A stretch of 64,000 nt of DNA from Variovorax brevis (GTDB lineage Bacteria; Pseudomonadota; Gammaproteobacteria; Burkholderiales; Burkholderiaceae_C). The notes beneath the pieces were generated by a model. It saw nothing but the letters and a program-made list of their open reading frames with translations. It was not told the DNA's origin and did not search any database. The translations under genes were made by a program, and so were the position numbers. Positions 48,967-57,690 of the stretch are shown in pieces. Location: assembly GCF_030317105.1 (NCBI RefSeq), contig NZ_JASZYG010000005.1, positions 496,001-560,000 of the forward strand, read 5' to 3'. Position 1 is the first letter of the stretch, and each line of letters starts with the position of its first letter.

Positions 48967-49007
48967 TTGCGGCGCTGAACGAGCCCGAAGGTCGCTCAGC
49001 GCCGCAA
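48967..49007. repeat. 12-bp inverted repeat after the panE-like gene
   Basis: TTGCGGCGCTGA (48967-48978) and TCAGCGCCGCAA (48996-49007) are perfect inverted repeats separated by 17 nt, in the 130 bp between two convergent genes. There is no T-run, so it is either a factor-assisted terminator/mRNA end or a protein-binding palindrome. Confidence 0.6.
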
Positions 49008-49053
49008 TGAAGTCCACGACGGGCAGGGGTTTGATCCCCCGCCCGGCATTCCG

Positions 49054-51306
49054 TCAGGGCACGTTCTGTGACGTGATGAAGAAGGGCTTGCCCGGCAACA
49101 ACGCAGGCGCCTTGGCTCCGTCCGTGTACCGCAGGGTCGGAGGCAGAACCAGGTCGCCACCGTATTCGAACAGGTCGGTCCCAGTCAGGCCTTCGCCTTT
49201 TCCGCATCCCGGTTTCTGGCAAGCGCCACCGTTCGTATGGAAGATGACGTTGCCGTAGCGGTAGTTGCGAATCGTCCCGCCGGTGTAATCGGCCAGGGTC
49301 AACGTGAACGCCTCGGTGCCATGGTTCTCGTTGTCTTCGATCGAGATCGGGTCGACAAGACGCACGTCCTTGAGGGATTTCGTGAGATCGACGCTGCCGC
49401 CGGTTCGCGTGCTGTTGAAGTTCACCCAGTCGACGCGTCGCTCTCCGCGCGACAACACGATGGCCTGGTAGCTGAGGCTCTGCATGTTGCCAAGGTCACC
49501 GCGGAAGTACGAGATGCTGGTGGGATTGCTTCCGACCGGGACGGAGAACAACTGCCTGATGACGCTCGGCGCACTTGTTCCGCTCGGCTGCGCATAGTTG
49601 CCGAGGTCAAACACCCGCAGTGCGCCTTCTTGCGTCGCAATCCAGGCACGCGCGTTGGGACCCCAAAGCGATACCTTGACCGCCGTCGGCTTGGCGCCAC
49701 TGGGCATGTCCATCGTCTTGATCAAGGTCGGCTTCTGCTGAGTCGCGTAGTCAAAGGTGTAGGGCCATTGGCTGGGCGCTTCACCGATCACCTTGGTCGC
49801 GTTGAAGTTCGCGATCGGCCCGAAGTACATCGACTTGTAGTAGTCGAACAGTGGCTTCAGGTCGATGAAGGCAACGCGTTGCTCGGACTTCGAGACCACC
49901 ACGGCCACGCCCGCCTTGGCATAGGCATTGACGTTGTTGCCAGTGATGAAGGTCTGGCGATTGCTCTCGACGGCCAGCGGCATCTTGTAGGCCGAGTACT
50001 GCCCGGATGGCGTGATGACCCGACCACCCCATGGCTCCCAGCCCGTTGTCGCCGAGATCTCGGTCGGTGCGCGCAGATTCTCGGGCAGGTCGACATAGCC
50101 CAGCACCTTCATGTAGGCAATGTTGCCCTGATTGGCCAAGCCGGGATGCGTCGCACCCCAATCGCCCCAACCCACATCGCCGAGGTCCGGCTTGGCGACG
50201 GTGCAGCCGCCACACAAGCCTGCCAATGCGACGACGGCAATCTGCCCGCGCGTCTTTGCGACGTCCCACACCGTGATGAGCGCGAACTCGCCACTGTTGG
50301 TGATAGTGATCGCGGTCGGCACCTTGCCCGCTTCGAGCTTGGTCTTGTACGAGTTCTGGGCCGTGTTGCTGCCGAAGGCTGTCGAGACGGTGCCGTCCTG
50401 GTAGACGACGACGCTTTCGGAGCACCAGCCCGGACGACCGTAGCAGCGCGCCGCAGCAACCGGATTCTTGAGACCGAACTGCTGCGCGTGCATGTCGTCC
50501 ACGCCACCGCCCATGTAGTTGCGCATCACCCAAGGCAGTTCCGGCTTCTGGCTGAACGTATTGCTTTGCTGGGAAATCGTTGCGACATCGGCGACACCCG
50601 TGCGCGCGGTCGACGCCGTCGAGTTGGCTACGTAAAGGACGTTGCCGATATTGGAGAAATAGTCGCCATAGCCGCCTTCTGACGCCACAGGGCCACCGAC
50701 CTGCCATTGGCCGAGATTGCCAACATCGGCATTGGGTCGCTGCGTCAGGGTGAACGAGTTGCTCGGCCTTTCATACCATTTCGTGGTCGTGGCGCCTGCG
50801 GAGGACGGAGAACCATAGCGATAGGTGATGCCATCCTCGCCGCTCATCTTGGCGGCCATTTTTGAATAGGCATCCGGATCGACCAGGCGCGATGCGTTGA
50901 CGACATCATCGTCAGGTGCGCTTTTTGCCGTTGCGAGCGGTGCGCTGAGCGTGGGGCTGTCCGTCGGATCGCCGCTTGCGATTGGTGCGGCCGGAGCGGG
51001 CGGAGGTGGAGGCGGAGGAGGCGGCGGAGGCGGAGGCGGAGGAGGCGGAGGAGGCGGCGGAGGCGGCGATGCCGCCGGTGCCGGTGCCGGTGCCGGTGCG
51101 GGGGTGCTGGAACCCCAGCGCCGGCGTTTTTCGGCTTCGGCTTCTGCGGACCCCGCAACGAGTGTGTTCGGATCCGCGGCTGCATCAAGGGTCCCTGCAC
51201 CATTGGTGCCGGCGGCCGCGCCCGTAGTACCGCCACTTCCGCCGCCACCACAAGCGCCAAGCGCTGAAATCAGCGTCAGTAATGCTGTTGTCTTAATTAC
51301 TTTCAC
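49054..51306 (-). CDS. Large lipoprotein with a polyproline tract, unknown function
   Basis: A 750-residue exported protein. The lipobox LGAC sets the lipidated Cys at 19; a Gly/Ala-rich linker follows, then an Ala-Pro stretch and 23 consecutive prolines (residues 81-103). The remaining 640 residues are rich in Gly, Asn, Thr and aromatic residues with short strand-like blocks such as GEFALITVWDVAKTRG, RAWIATQEGALRVFDL and VVVSKSEQRVAFIDLKPLF. They read like repeated blades of a YncE/WD-type beta-propeller, but I recognise no family. Paired cysteines (RCYGRPGWC, LCGGC) suggest disulfides. The GTG at 51306 has GAGGG 9 nt upstream. Translation of the proline run should need EF-P. Confidence 0.78.
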   Translation of the reverse strand: MKVIKTTALLTLISALGACGGGGSGGTTGAAAGTNGAGTLDAAADPNTLVAGSAEAEAEKRRRWGSSTPAPAPAPAPAASPPPPPPPPPPPPPPPPPPPPPPPAPAAPIASGDPTDSPTLSAPLATAKSAPDDDVVNASRLVDPDAYSKMAAKMSGEDGITYRYGSPSSAGATTTKWYERPSNSFTLTQRPNADVGNLGQWQVGGPVASEGGYGDYFSNIGNVLYVANSTASTARTGVADVATISQQSNTFSQKPELPWVMRNYMGGGVDDMHAQQFGLKNPVAAARCYGRPGWCSESVVVYQDGTVSTAFGSNTAQNSYKTKLEAGKVPTAITITNSGEFALITVWDVAKTRGQIAVVALAGLCGGCTVAKPDLGDVGWGDWGATHPGLANQGNIAYMKVLGYVDLPENLRAPTEISATTGWEPWGGRVITPSGQYSAYKMPLAVESNRQTFITGNNVNAYAKAGVAVVVSKSEQRVAFIDLKPLFDYYKSMYFGPIANFNATKVIGEAPSQWPYTFDYATQQKPTLIKTMDMPSGAKPTAVKVSLWGPNARAWIATQEGALRVFDLGNYAQPSGTSAPSVIRQLFSVPVGSNPTSISYFRGDLGNMQSLSYQAIVLSRGERRVDWVNFNSTRTGGSVDLTKSLKDVRLVDPISIEDNENHGTEAFTLTLADYTGGTIRNYRYGNVIFHTNGGACQKPGCGKGEGLTGTDLFEYGGDLVLPPTLRYTDGAKAPALLPGKPFFITSQNVP

Positions 51307-52221
51307 GAGCTATACCCTCTGTTTGACATAACCAGTTTGTACTTTGCACGCGCGGGTGGGGCAAATGTTCTTGCAAACCTTTTCACAATCGGTGGACCTA
51401 CAACACCCGCCCGTTACAAACGTGTATCTTGGTGACGCCATGACCGCCACTCCCTTGCCCATCGCCGCGCGCGGCATGCCGCTCTGCTGGGGGCCGACTG
51501 CATCGCTGTTATTCCTGCCCTCCGGAACGTCAATGCAACCGTGACAGCGCCTTTCTTTATTGCCATGACAGTTACTTTTTCTATCTGACTGGCTTCACCG
51601 GATCCGATGCCTGGCTGGCACTGTCCGCGATGATTTCCGCAGCACCCTGTTCTGCACTACGAAGAAATCTCGAACGCGAGATTCGGGATTTACCGCATGG
51701 GTCCGGAAGCAGTTCCACAGGCGCCTGGAGTCGATGTGGCCCCTGTCAATTCCGGAATCGACAAGCAATTGCCGCGCCTGTTGGAATCAGGTCTGGTGTG
51801 GTAATCCTTTGCTACTCATAAGGGCCTTGAGACACGGGTAGACGAGTGCTTCAGACGTACGTGCCCGTGTGCGCCATGCCGCAATTTGTCCGCAAGAGCA
51901 GCGCGATTGGCGCGGGCCATTTGACGGAATGCGTCTCTTCAAAGATGCGCACGAACAGGAAGTAATGCGAAAGGCCGCAACCATCAGCGCAAGGGCTCCG
52001 GTGCAAAGTTTCGGGGTAGCCGAGTGACGTCTCCAGAGGGCCGCTCAGGTGATGCCGAAAGCACAGCATTCCGGATCGCGGACGCGGCTTGGCCCCGAAC
52101 ATGCAGCCGACCGGGATTGAACTGACCTTGCTTGATTGCCTTGGCGAGGGGCGATTCGGCCGCGGCGCCTGCACGGCACTTCGGCCTTCGAAGCTGACTG
52201 CTGGACCACGTTGCAGTGGCC
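51307..52221. other. 0.9 kb region without a supported gene
   Basis: Between the lipoprotein gene and the end of pbpC. The DNA has a lower, less regular GC pattern than its neighbours. Only short frames are present, for example 51930-52028 on the plus strand (32 codons, MRLFKDAHEQEV start) and a frame ending at 51803 (FGIYRMGPEAV). Neither has a recognisable family. A 7-bp hairpin AATCTCG-aacg-CGAGATT lies at 51666-51683. It could hold the lipoprotein's promoter, a small RNA, or the decayed remains of a gene. Confidence 0.45.
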
Positions 52222-54429
52222 TCAGGGTCGCCGCGGAGCCTTTGCCGCCAGGGCTGCGCCGCGGACTTCGAGCCGGATCTGGTCGACGATCTCTCCGCAT
52301 GCGTCAGCCAGCTGCACCACATGCCGGCCGGGCCATGGCAACCACTGCGCGCGATTGCCGCGGCCCAGGGGTTTGCCGTCAATGCGCCACTGCACCCCGC
52401 GACCGACAGCCTCGAAGCTGACGCGCTGGCGGTTCGGCGGAATGTCGGGGTCGAGCGCAACGATGGTGCCATCCGAAGGCGACAGGATGCGCGCAGAGGC
52501 GTCCGTTGCGTTGACCGCTTCGTCGACGGCGAACAATGCCTGCTCGGTTCCTGCGATGAACCATTCTTCGCGCGCTGCTTCGAGTCCGTCGCCAAACGCC
52601 ACATGCGTGCGCACCAATCCCGCAGGCGGCTGCGGCGCGCGGCTGGCTTCGTTTCGATGCAGGAAGCCCATCACCGCCGCCCACACGGGCGCCGCGCCGC
52701 TGGTGCCGCTCACGTCCCACATCGGCGCGCCGCTGGCATTGCCCACCCACACGCCGACGGTGTAGCGCTGCGACCAGCCAACGGCCCAGTTGTCGCGCAT
52801 GTCCTTGCTGGTGCCGGTTTTCACGGCCGTCCAGAAGCGCGTGCCGAGCACGCTGTCCAGCCCGAAAGTCAGCGCGCGGGCGTTGGTGTCGCTGAGGATG
52901 TCGCCAACGATGAAGCTGGCGCGCGGGTCGATGGCCGGTGTGGAAGGTGCTGCGCCTGCGCTTGGCAACACGTTGCCTGCAACACTGAAGCGCCCGCCGT
53001 TGGCCAGCGTGCGATAGGCGTTGCCGAGGTTGAGGAGCGACACCTCGGCGCTGCCCAGGGCGAGGCTGTAGCCGTAGTAGTCGCCGTTTTCACGCAGCGG
53101 CAATCCGCTCGCGCGCAGTTGGTTTGCAAAGGCTTCGGGCGACACCATGACCAAGGTGCGCACGGCCGGCACGTTGAGCGAAGAGGCGAGGGCCGTGCGT
53201 GCCGACACGTAGCCCTTGAAATGGCGGTCGTAGTTCTGCGGGATGTAAAGGCCGCCGGCCGTGCTGATCTGCGCCGGGGAATCGTCAAGCAGCGATGCGG
53301 CGGTGAGGCGGCGCTCTGCAATCGCCTGCGCATACAGAAGCGGCTTGAGGGTGGAGCCCGGCTGGCGTTGGGCGAGCACGCCATCGACTTCGGCGGCGCG
53401 GCTCAGGGCGCCAGAGGAGCCGACCCACGCCAGCACGTCGCCGCTGGCGTTGTCGAGCACGATGAGCGCGCCGTCTTCGACGTTGCGGCCGCGCAGTTCG
53501 CGCAGATGGCGCTCCAGCGTGGTGAGGGCGAAGCGTTGCAAAGGGGCGCGTAGCGTGGTGCGGATCGGGCCCGGGCGCACGGCACGGGCGTCTTTTTCGA
53601 GTTCCTTCAGCGCGCGCCGTGCCGCGTGGGGCGCAATGCCTTCGTTGGCGTCGAAGTCGCGGCGTGCCAATGCGGCGGTGGCAAACATGTCGACGGCGCC
53701 GCAATCGGGCCGGCTGTCGGGCGCCATGGCGCGCATCACCTCGCAGGCGCGCTGCGCCACCATCGACGGCTTTGCATTGGGCGCGCGCACGAGTGCCGCA
53801 GCCACCGCGGCCTCGCGTGCGTCAAGCCCGTGCGGCGCCTTGCCAAAGAGCGTGCGCGAGAGCGCATCGATGCCGATGATCTCGCCGCGAAAGGGGACGG
53901 TGTTGAGGTAGGTCTCGAGGATCTGATCCTTGCGCCAGCCGGATTCCAGTTCGCGCGCTGCAAGCGTCTGCCCGAATTTTTGCGTGAGGCTTCGACCGCC
54001 GCTGTTGCGCCGCAAGTCGTCGTCGAGCAATCCAGCGAGTTGCATCGTGATGGTCGATGCGCCACGCGTGCGGGTGTTCCACAGGTTGCCCCACGCCGCG
54101 GCGGACACGGCTTGCCAGTCGACGCCGCTGTGCTCGTGGAAGCGCCTGTCTTCGCTCAGCACCATGGCGGTTCGAAGGGCGGGCGAGACGTCGGCGAGCG
54201 CAATCCATTGACCGCGGCGTACACGCGGGTCGATGCGAATGCGCTGGAGGAATTCGCCGTTGCGGTCGACGAAGGTGGCGTCGGAGGGGAGGAAGTCTTG
54301 CTTGACCTGGGTGAAGCTGGGGATGGCGGTTGCGCTGGCGGAAATGAGGAGCACCAGGACGGCAAATGCACAACGGCGTGCGGCGGCGAATCGCGCAACG
54401 GGGGGATGGCGGAGCGACGGCAAGTCCAT
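52222..54429 (-). CDS. pbpC: Penicillin-binding protein 1C
   Basis: A 735-residue class A penicillin-binding protein. The N-terminus has one hydrophobic segment (FAVLVLLISASATAIP), then a glycosyltransferase domain with LSEDRRFHEHSGVDW and ASTITMQLAGLL. The transpeptidase domain shows STLK (GSTLKPLLYAQ), SSLN and KTG (AVKTGTSKDMRDNWA), and the C-terminus is a BiPBP_C domain (RILSPSDGTIVALDP). Start uncertain: ATGs at 54429 and 54444 are both possible; the frame upstream runs through palindromic repeats and is not coding. The alpha-2-macroglobulin gene that often accompanies pbpC is not beside it. Confidence 0.93.
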   Translation of the reverse strand: MDLPSLRHPPVARFAAARRCAFAVLVLLISASATAIPSFTQVKQDFLPSDATFVDRNGEFLQRIRIDPRVRRGQWIALADVSPALRTAMVLSEDRRFHEHSGVDWQAVSAAAWGNLWNTRTRGASTITMQLAGLLDDDLRRNSGGRSLTQKFGQTLAARELESGWRKDQILETYLNTVPFRGEIIGIDALSRTLFGKAPHGLDAREAAVAAALVRAPNAKPSMVAQRACEVMRAMAPDSRPDCGAVDMFATAALARRDFDANEGIAPHAARRALKELEKDARAVRPGPIRTTLRAPLQRFALTTLERHLRELRGRNVEDGALIVLDNASGDVLAWVGSSGALSRAAEVDGVLAQRQPGSTLKPLLYAQAIAERRLTAASLLDDSPAQISTAGGLYIPQNYDRHFKGYVSARTALASSLNVPAVRTLVMVSPEAFANQLRASGLPLRENGDYYGYSLALGSAEVSLLNLGNAYRTLANGGRFSVAGNVLPSAGAAPSTPAIDPRASFIVGDILSDTNARALTFGLDSVLGTRFWTAVKTGTSKDMRDNWAVGWSQRYTVGVWVGNASGAPMWDVSGTSGAAPVWAAVMGFLHRNEASRAPQPPAGLVRTHVAFGDGLEAAREEWFIAGTEQALFAVDEAVNATDASARILSPSDGTIVALDPDIPPNRQRVSFEAVGRGVQWRIDGKPLGRGNRAQWLPWPGRHVVQLADACGEIVDQIRLEVRGAALAAKAPRRP

Positions 54430-54457
54430 GGTGTGAACGCACATTGTCCTTTCTTGT

Positions 54458-54570
54458 CCCCTCTCCCTCCGGGAGAGGGCCAGGGTGAGGGCACTGGGCG
54501 TATCCATCGCTACGAATTCTCCAAGGCCCGGTACACTCACCCCAACCCTCTCCCCGCAGGGGAGAGGGGG
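54458..54570. repeat. Pair of REP-like palindromes upstream of pbpC
   Basis: Two hairpins in inverted order: CCCTCTCCC-tcc-GGGAGAGGG at 54459-54479, with a GGTGAGGG tail, and CTCACCCCAACCCTCTCCCC with its complement at 54536-54568. The same motifs recur at 63451-63757. This is the BIME-like arrangement of repetitive extragenic palindromes. They lie between the GntR gene stop and pbpC, both on the minus strand. Confidence 0.85.
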
Positions 54571-54576
54571 CAAGAG

Positions 54577-55353
54577 TCAGCTCAGGCCGAGGAGATGAGC
54601 CAGCGTACGGTCCGGCGCGGTGCGCTGCACCGAGACATTGCGCTCCAACTGCCGCAAATGCTCATCCATCAACTGCACGGCACCCGCTGCATCGCCGCGC
54701 TCAAGGCAATCGACGATGCGCTCGTGCTCGTCGTGCTCGCACGACGCATTGCCCGGTGGCTCATACAGCGCCACGATGAGCGAGCAGCGCGAGACCATCT
54801 CCACCAGGTAGCGCTCCAGGATGGGATTGCGGGCCAGGGCCGCCAGCCGCAGATGAAACGAACTCGCCAGCCGCGCCCATGCGGGCTGGTCGAAGCGATG
54901 CATCGCGTCGTGTTCCTGCTTGAGTTGCTGGCGCAATGCCTCCAGATCCCTGGGCGTCGCGTTCTGCGTGGCGAGGTTGACGATGATCGCTTCCAGCCCG
55001 CGCCGCGCCTCGAAGATCTGGCGCGTTTCCTCCGGCGAAGGCATGGCGATGATGGCGCCCCGGTTGGGCCGCAACTGCACGATGTGGTCATGCGCCAGGC
55101 GTTGCAGCACCTTGCGCACCACCGAACGGCTGGTGCCAAACAGGTCGCACAGCTGCGCTTCCGGCAGCTTGGTGCCCGGCGTCAGGCGCTGGTTCATCAC
55201 GCTTTCGAACACGGCGCGGTAGATGCGCGATTCGATCTCGTCGCTGTCGTCCACCGACGAAAGCGCGCCGCCGGGACGCAGCGGTTCTTCTTCATGCGCA
55301 GGGGGCGCATCAGGCGCGTCGACGGGCGAACGGGAAGCGGGTCGTCGACTCAT
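54577..55353 (-). CDS. GntR family transcriptional regulator, FCD subfamily
   Basis: A 258-residue regulator. A proline-rich 35-residue lead precedes the winged helix (about 40-108: YRAVFESVMNQRLTPGTKLPEAQLCDLF, SRSVVRKVLQRLAHD, VQLRPNRGAII). The FCD ligand domain follows (about 115-235) with helices such as FEARRGLEAIIVNLAT and a metal-binding His pattern (SSFHLRLAALA, HDEHERIVDCL). FCD regulators usually respond to carboxylate or amino-acid-like metabolites. It overlaps the downstream end of the deacetylase-like gene by 4 bp (ATGA), so they form an operon divergent from the ABC importer. The palindrome at 56364 is its likely operator. Confidence 0.92.
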   Translation of the reverse strand: MSRRPASRSPVDAPDAPPAHEEEPLRPGGALSSVDDSDEIESRIYRAVFESVMNQRLTPGTKLPEAQLCDLFGTSRSVVRKVLQRLAHDHIVQLRPNRGAIIAMPSPEETRQIFEARRGLEAIIVNLATQNATPRDLEALRQQLKQEHDAMHRFDQPAWARLASSFHLRLAALARNPILERYLVEMVSRCSLIVALYEPPGNASCEHDEHERIVDCLERGDAAGAVQLMDEHLRQLERNVSVQRTAPDRTLAHLLGLS

Positions 55354-56267
55354 GATGGTGGGGTCTCCGGGTCAATGAGGTTCATGTGTTCGCAGATGGC
55401 GCCGGGCGTGGTGAACCAGACCTCGCCGCGATCGCGCATCGCGGCAAGGTGCGACAAGGCACGGCGCAAGTGCCGCAGGCGATAGGGCTGACCGACGATG
55501 TAGGGATGCAGCGCCACGCCCATCACCAGCGGCTGCTTGCGCGACTGTTCCAGTATCTCGTCCGCGTTGTCGATGACCATCTGCGCGAAGTCGCTGGCGT
55601 CCATCTGTCGCGCGATGATCATCGGAATGTCGTTGAGCTCCTGGGGATACGGGATGGACCACAAGGCCTTGCCGCTGCGCGTTCGCATGCGCACCGGCTG
55701 GTCGTCGTGGGCCCAGTTCAGGGTGTAGTCATAGCCGGCTTCAGCCAGCAAGTCGGGGGTGAGGTGGCTTTCCGATATCCAGGGCGAGAGCCAGCCGGTC
55801 GGAGCCTTGCCGCTCTCCTTGCGAATGCGCTCGCGGCAGTCGGCCAGCAGCGCGGCCTCGTCGGCTTCATGCATGTCGGCCTGGCGCTCCGAGTTGCTGT
55901 GCCCGTGGCCGACGAGTTCGTCGCCACGCGACACGCAGGCCGCGACCAGTTCAGGGCAGTGGTCGTACAGGGCTGTATTCAGGAGGGTGCTCGAAGGCAG
56001 GCCCAGGCTGTCGAACAGTTCAAGGCAGCGCCACGCGCCGACGCGATTGCCGTACTCGCGCCACGAATGGTTGAGCACGTCCGGATGTGGATGCACCGGA
56101 CCGATGCAGGCGCCCATGCCTTCGCCAAACGCAAAGTGCTCGAGGTTGAAGCCAAGGTACATCGCCAGCCGGGCGCCATTGGGCCACGCGTAGTCCTTGC
56201 GTTGCGTGATGGGGCTGTAGTCGAAGCGTCGATGGTGCGGCAGCGGGCCGAGGTATCGGGCGGTCAT
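55350..56267 (-). CDS. Polysaccharide deacetylase-fold hydrolase (PuuE/allantoinase-like)
   Basis: A 305-residue NodB-like hydrolase without a signal peptide, so cytoplasmic. The first strand reads ARLAMYLGFNLEHF where PgdA enzymes have TFDD, and the metal site includes GHGHSNSER (His121, His123). Later blocks are TGWLSPWISESHLTPDLLAEAGYDYTLNWAHDDQP and MGVALHPYIVGQPYRLRHL. Such cytoplasmic members (PuuE, cyclic-amide hydrolases) open cyclic ureides or imides rather than deacetylate glycans. The ATG at 56267 suits the family N-terminus. First gene of the operon with the GntR regulator. Confidence 0.85.
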   Translation of the reverse strand: MTARYLGPLPHHRRFDYSPITQRKDYAWPNGARLAMYLGFNLEHFAFGEGMGACIGPVHPHPDVLNHSWREYGNRVGAWRCLELFDSLGLPSSTLLNTALYDHCPELVAACVSRGDELVGHGHSNSERQADMHEADEAALLADCRERIRKESGKAPTGWLSPWISESHLTPDLLAEAGYDYTLNWAHDDQPVRMRTRSGKALWSIPYPQELNDIPMIIARQMDASDFAQMVIDNADEILEQSRKQPLVMGVALHPYIVGQPYRLRHLRRALSHLAAMRDRGEVWFTTPGAICEHMNLIDPETPPS

Positions 56268-56363
56268 GGGCTTGGCATTCCGGTTTTGGTGCAAACGGTG
56301 CAAACGGCGATGCAAAAGTGTGCATCCAATCGCGATGATTTCGTGTCCGCAAGATGCATGCCG

Positions 56364-56407
56364 ATTGTTGACAATAGATGTTGTGCTCTGTCGATCAACT
56401 ATTGTCA
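56364..56407. promoter_or_regulatory. Candidate GntR/FCD operator region
   Basis: The palindrome ATTGT-TG-ACAAT (56364-56375) fits the TTGT-N2-ACAA pattern of FCD-GntR sites. It also lies inside a larger 9-bp inverted repeat TGACAATAG (56369-56377) / CTATTGTCA (56399-56407). On the minus strand TTGATC and TATTGT at 16-bp spacing could be the promoter of the deacetylase operon, overlapping the palindrome. The region is 96-203 bp from the two divergent start codons. Confidence 0.6.
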
Positions 56408-56469
56408 GTATTGGCGACACTGGCACGACGCTTGCATCCACGGCGGGCTCCATTCATCGGAGAACTCGC

Positions 56470-57657
56470 ATGTCCCTTCTTGCACGCCGCACCCTACTTT
56501 CCAGTGCAATCGCGCTGGCCGTCGCCACGCTGTCGGGCACCGCGCTTGCGGCCGAGACCATCAAGATCGGGCTGGTCACGGCCCTGTCGGGCCAGTCCGC
56601 GCTGTCGGGCGAGGCGATCACGCGCGGCCTGCAACTGGCCATCGACGAAGTCAACGCCAAGGGCGGCCTGCTGGGCGGGCGCCAGCTCGAACTGGTGCGC
56701 CGCGACGACGAAGCCAACCCCGCCAAGGGCGTGACGGCGGCGCGCGAACTCATCTTCAAGGAGAAGGTCGCCGTGCTGTTCGGCGGGCTGGACACGCCGG
56801 TGTCGATGGCGATCGTGCCGCTGGTCAACCAGGAGAAGGTGCCCTTCATGGGTCCGTGGGCGGCAGGCACGGCCATCACGAAGAACGGCGCCAATCCCAA
56901 CTACGCCTTCCGCGTGTCGGCTGTCGATGAGATCGTTGACCAGGCCATGCTGCAGTACGCGCAGAAGACCTTCAAGGCCACCAAGCCCGGCATGATCCTG
57001 GTCAACAACCCGTGGGGCGAATCGAACGAAAAGGGATTGAAGGCCGCGCTCGCCGAGAAGGGCGTGACGGCCGTCGGCGTCGAGAAGTACGAAGCCAACG
57101 ACCTGGACATGGTGCCGCAGCTCACGCGCCTGAAGGCTGCGGGGGCCGACTCGCTCTTCCTCGTGGGCAACGTGGGTCCGTCGGCGCAAGTCGTGAAGTC
57201 GCTCGACCGCATGGGCTGGAAGGTGCCGGTGGTGTCGCACTGGGGCCCCGCGGGTGGTCGCTTCACCGAACTGGCCGGCCCCAACGCCAAGGAAGTGCAC
57301 TTCGTGCAGACCTACAGCTTCTTCGGCAAGCAATCGCCCAACGGCGAGCGCGTGATCAAGTCGCTGATGGCGAAGTACCCCGCGATCAAGGGCCCCGGCG
57401 ACATCACGCCGGCCGTGGGTGTGGCCAACGCGTATGACGGCATGCATCTGGCAGCGCTGGCCATCGCGCAGGCCGGCTCCACCGATGGCGATGCGGTGCG
57501 CCAGGGCTTCTACAAGATCACGACGTACGACGGGCTGATCAAGAAGTACGACAAGCCCTTCAGCCCGACGAACCACGATGCGATCGGCGTCAACGACTAC
57601 GTGTGGGCGCAGTTCATCGACAACCGCATTCTTCCGGTGAACGTGGCCACGAACTGA
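56470..57657 (+). CDS. ABC transporter periplasmic substrate-binding protein (LivJ/AmiC-like)
   Basis: A 395-residue receptor with a signal peptide (cleavage after residue 27, TALA). The mature start AETIKIGLVTALSGQSALSGEAITRGLQLAIDEVNAKGG is typical of type I periplasmic receptors of the HAAT family (LivJ, AmiC, UrtA). LFGGLDTPVSMAIVPLVNQ, and VGVEKYEANDLDMVPQLTRLK, are further family blocks. The ligand could be an amino acid, amide, urea-like or aromatic compound. It heads the operon for the permease and the fused permease-ATPase protein. Confidence 0.93.
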   Translation: MSLLARRTLLSSAIALAVATLSGTALAAETIKIGLVTALSGQSALSGEAITRGLQLAIDEVNAKGGLLGGRQLELVRRDDEANPAKGVTAARELIFKEKVAVLFGGLDTPVSMAIVPLVNQEKVPFMGPWAAGTAITKNGANPNYAFRVSAVDEIVDQAMLQYAQKTFKATKPGMILVNNPWGESNEKGLKAALAEKGVTAVGVEKYEANDLDMVPQLTRLKAAGADSLFLVGNVGPSAQVVKSLDRMGWKVPVVSHWGPAGGRFTELAGPNAKEVHFVQTYSFFGKQSPNGERVIKSLMAKYPAIKGPGDITPAVGVANAYDGMHLAALAIAQAGSTDGDAVRQGFYKITTYDGLIKKYDKPFSPTNHDAIGVNDYVWAQFIDNRILPVNVATN

Positions 57658-57690
57658 CTTGCCGACTGAAGACTCGAGGAAGTCCATCCC

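Noticed and set aside
50897-51331. Plus-strand glycine-rich protein opposite the polyproline tract
   Set aside because: A mirror of the proline codons on the other strand. The minus-strand frame has a lipoprotein signal, a ribosome-binding site and runs 750 codons.
54430-54573. Longer N-terminus for pbpC
   Set aside because: The added residues are translated from palindromic repeats (LTLALSRRERG-like), which is non-coding repeat DNA reading through by chance.
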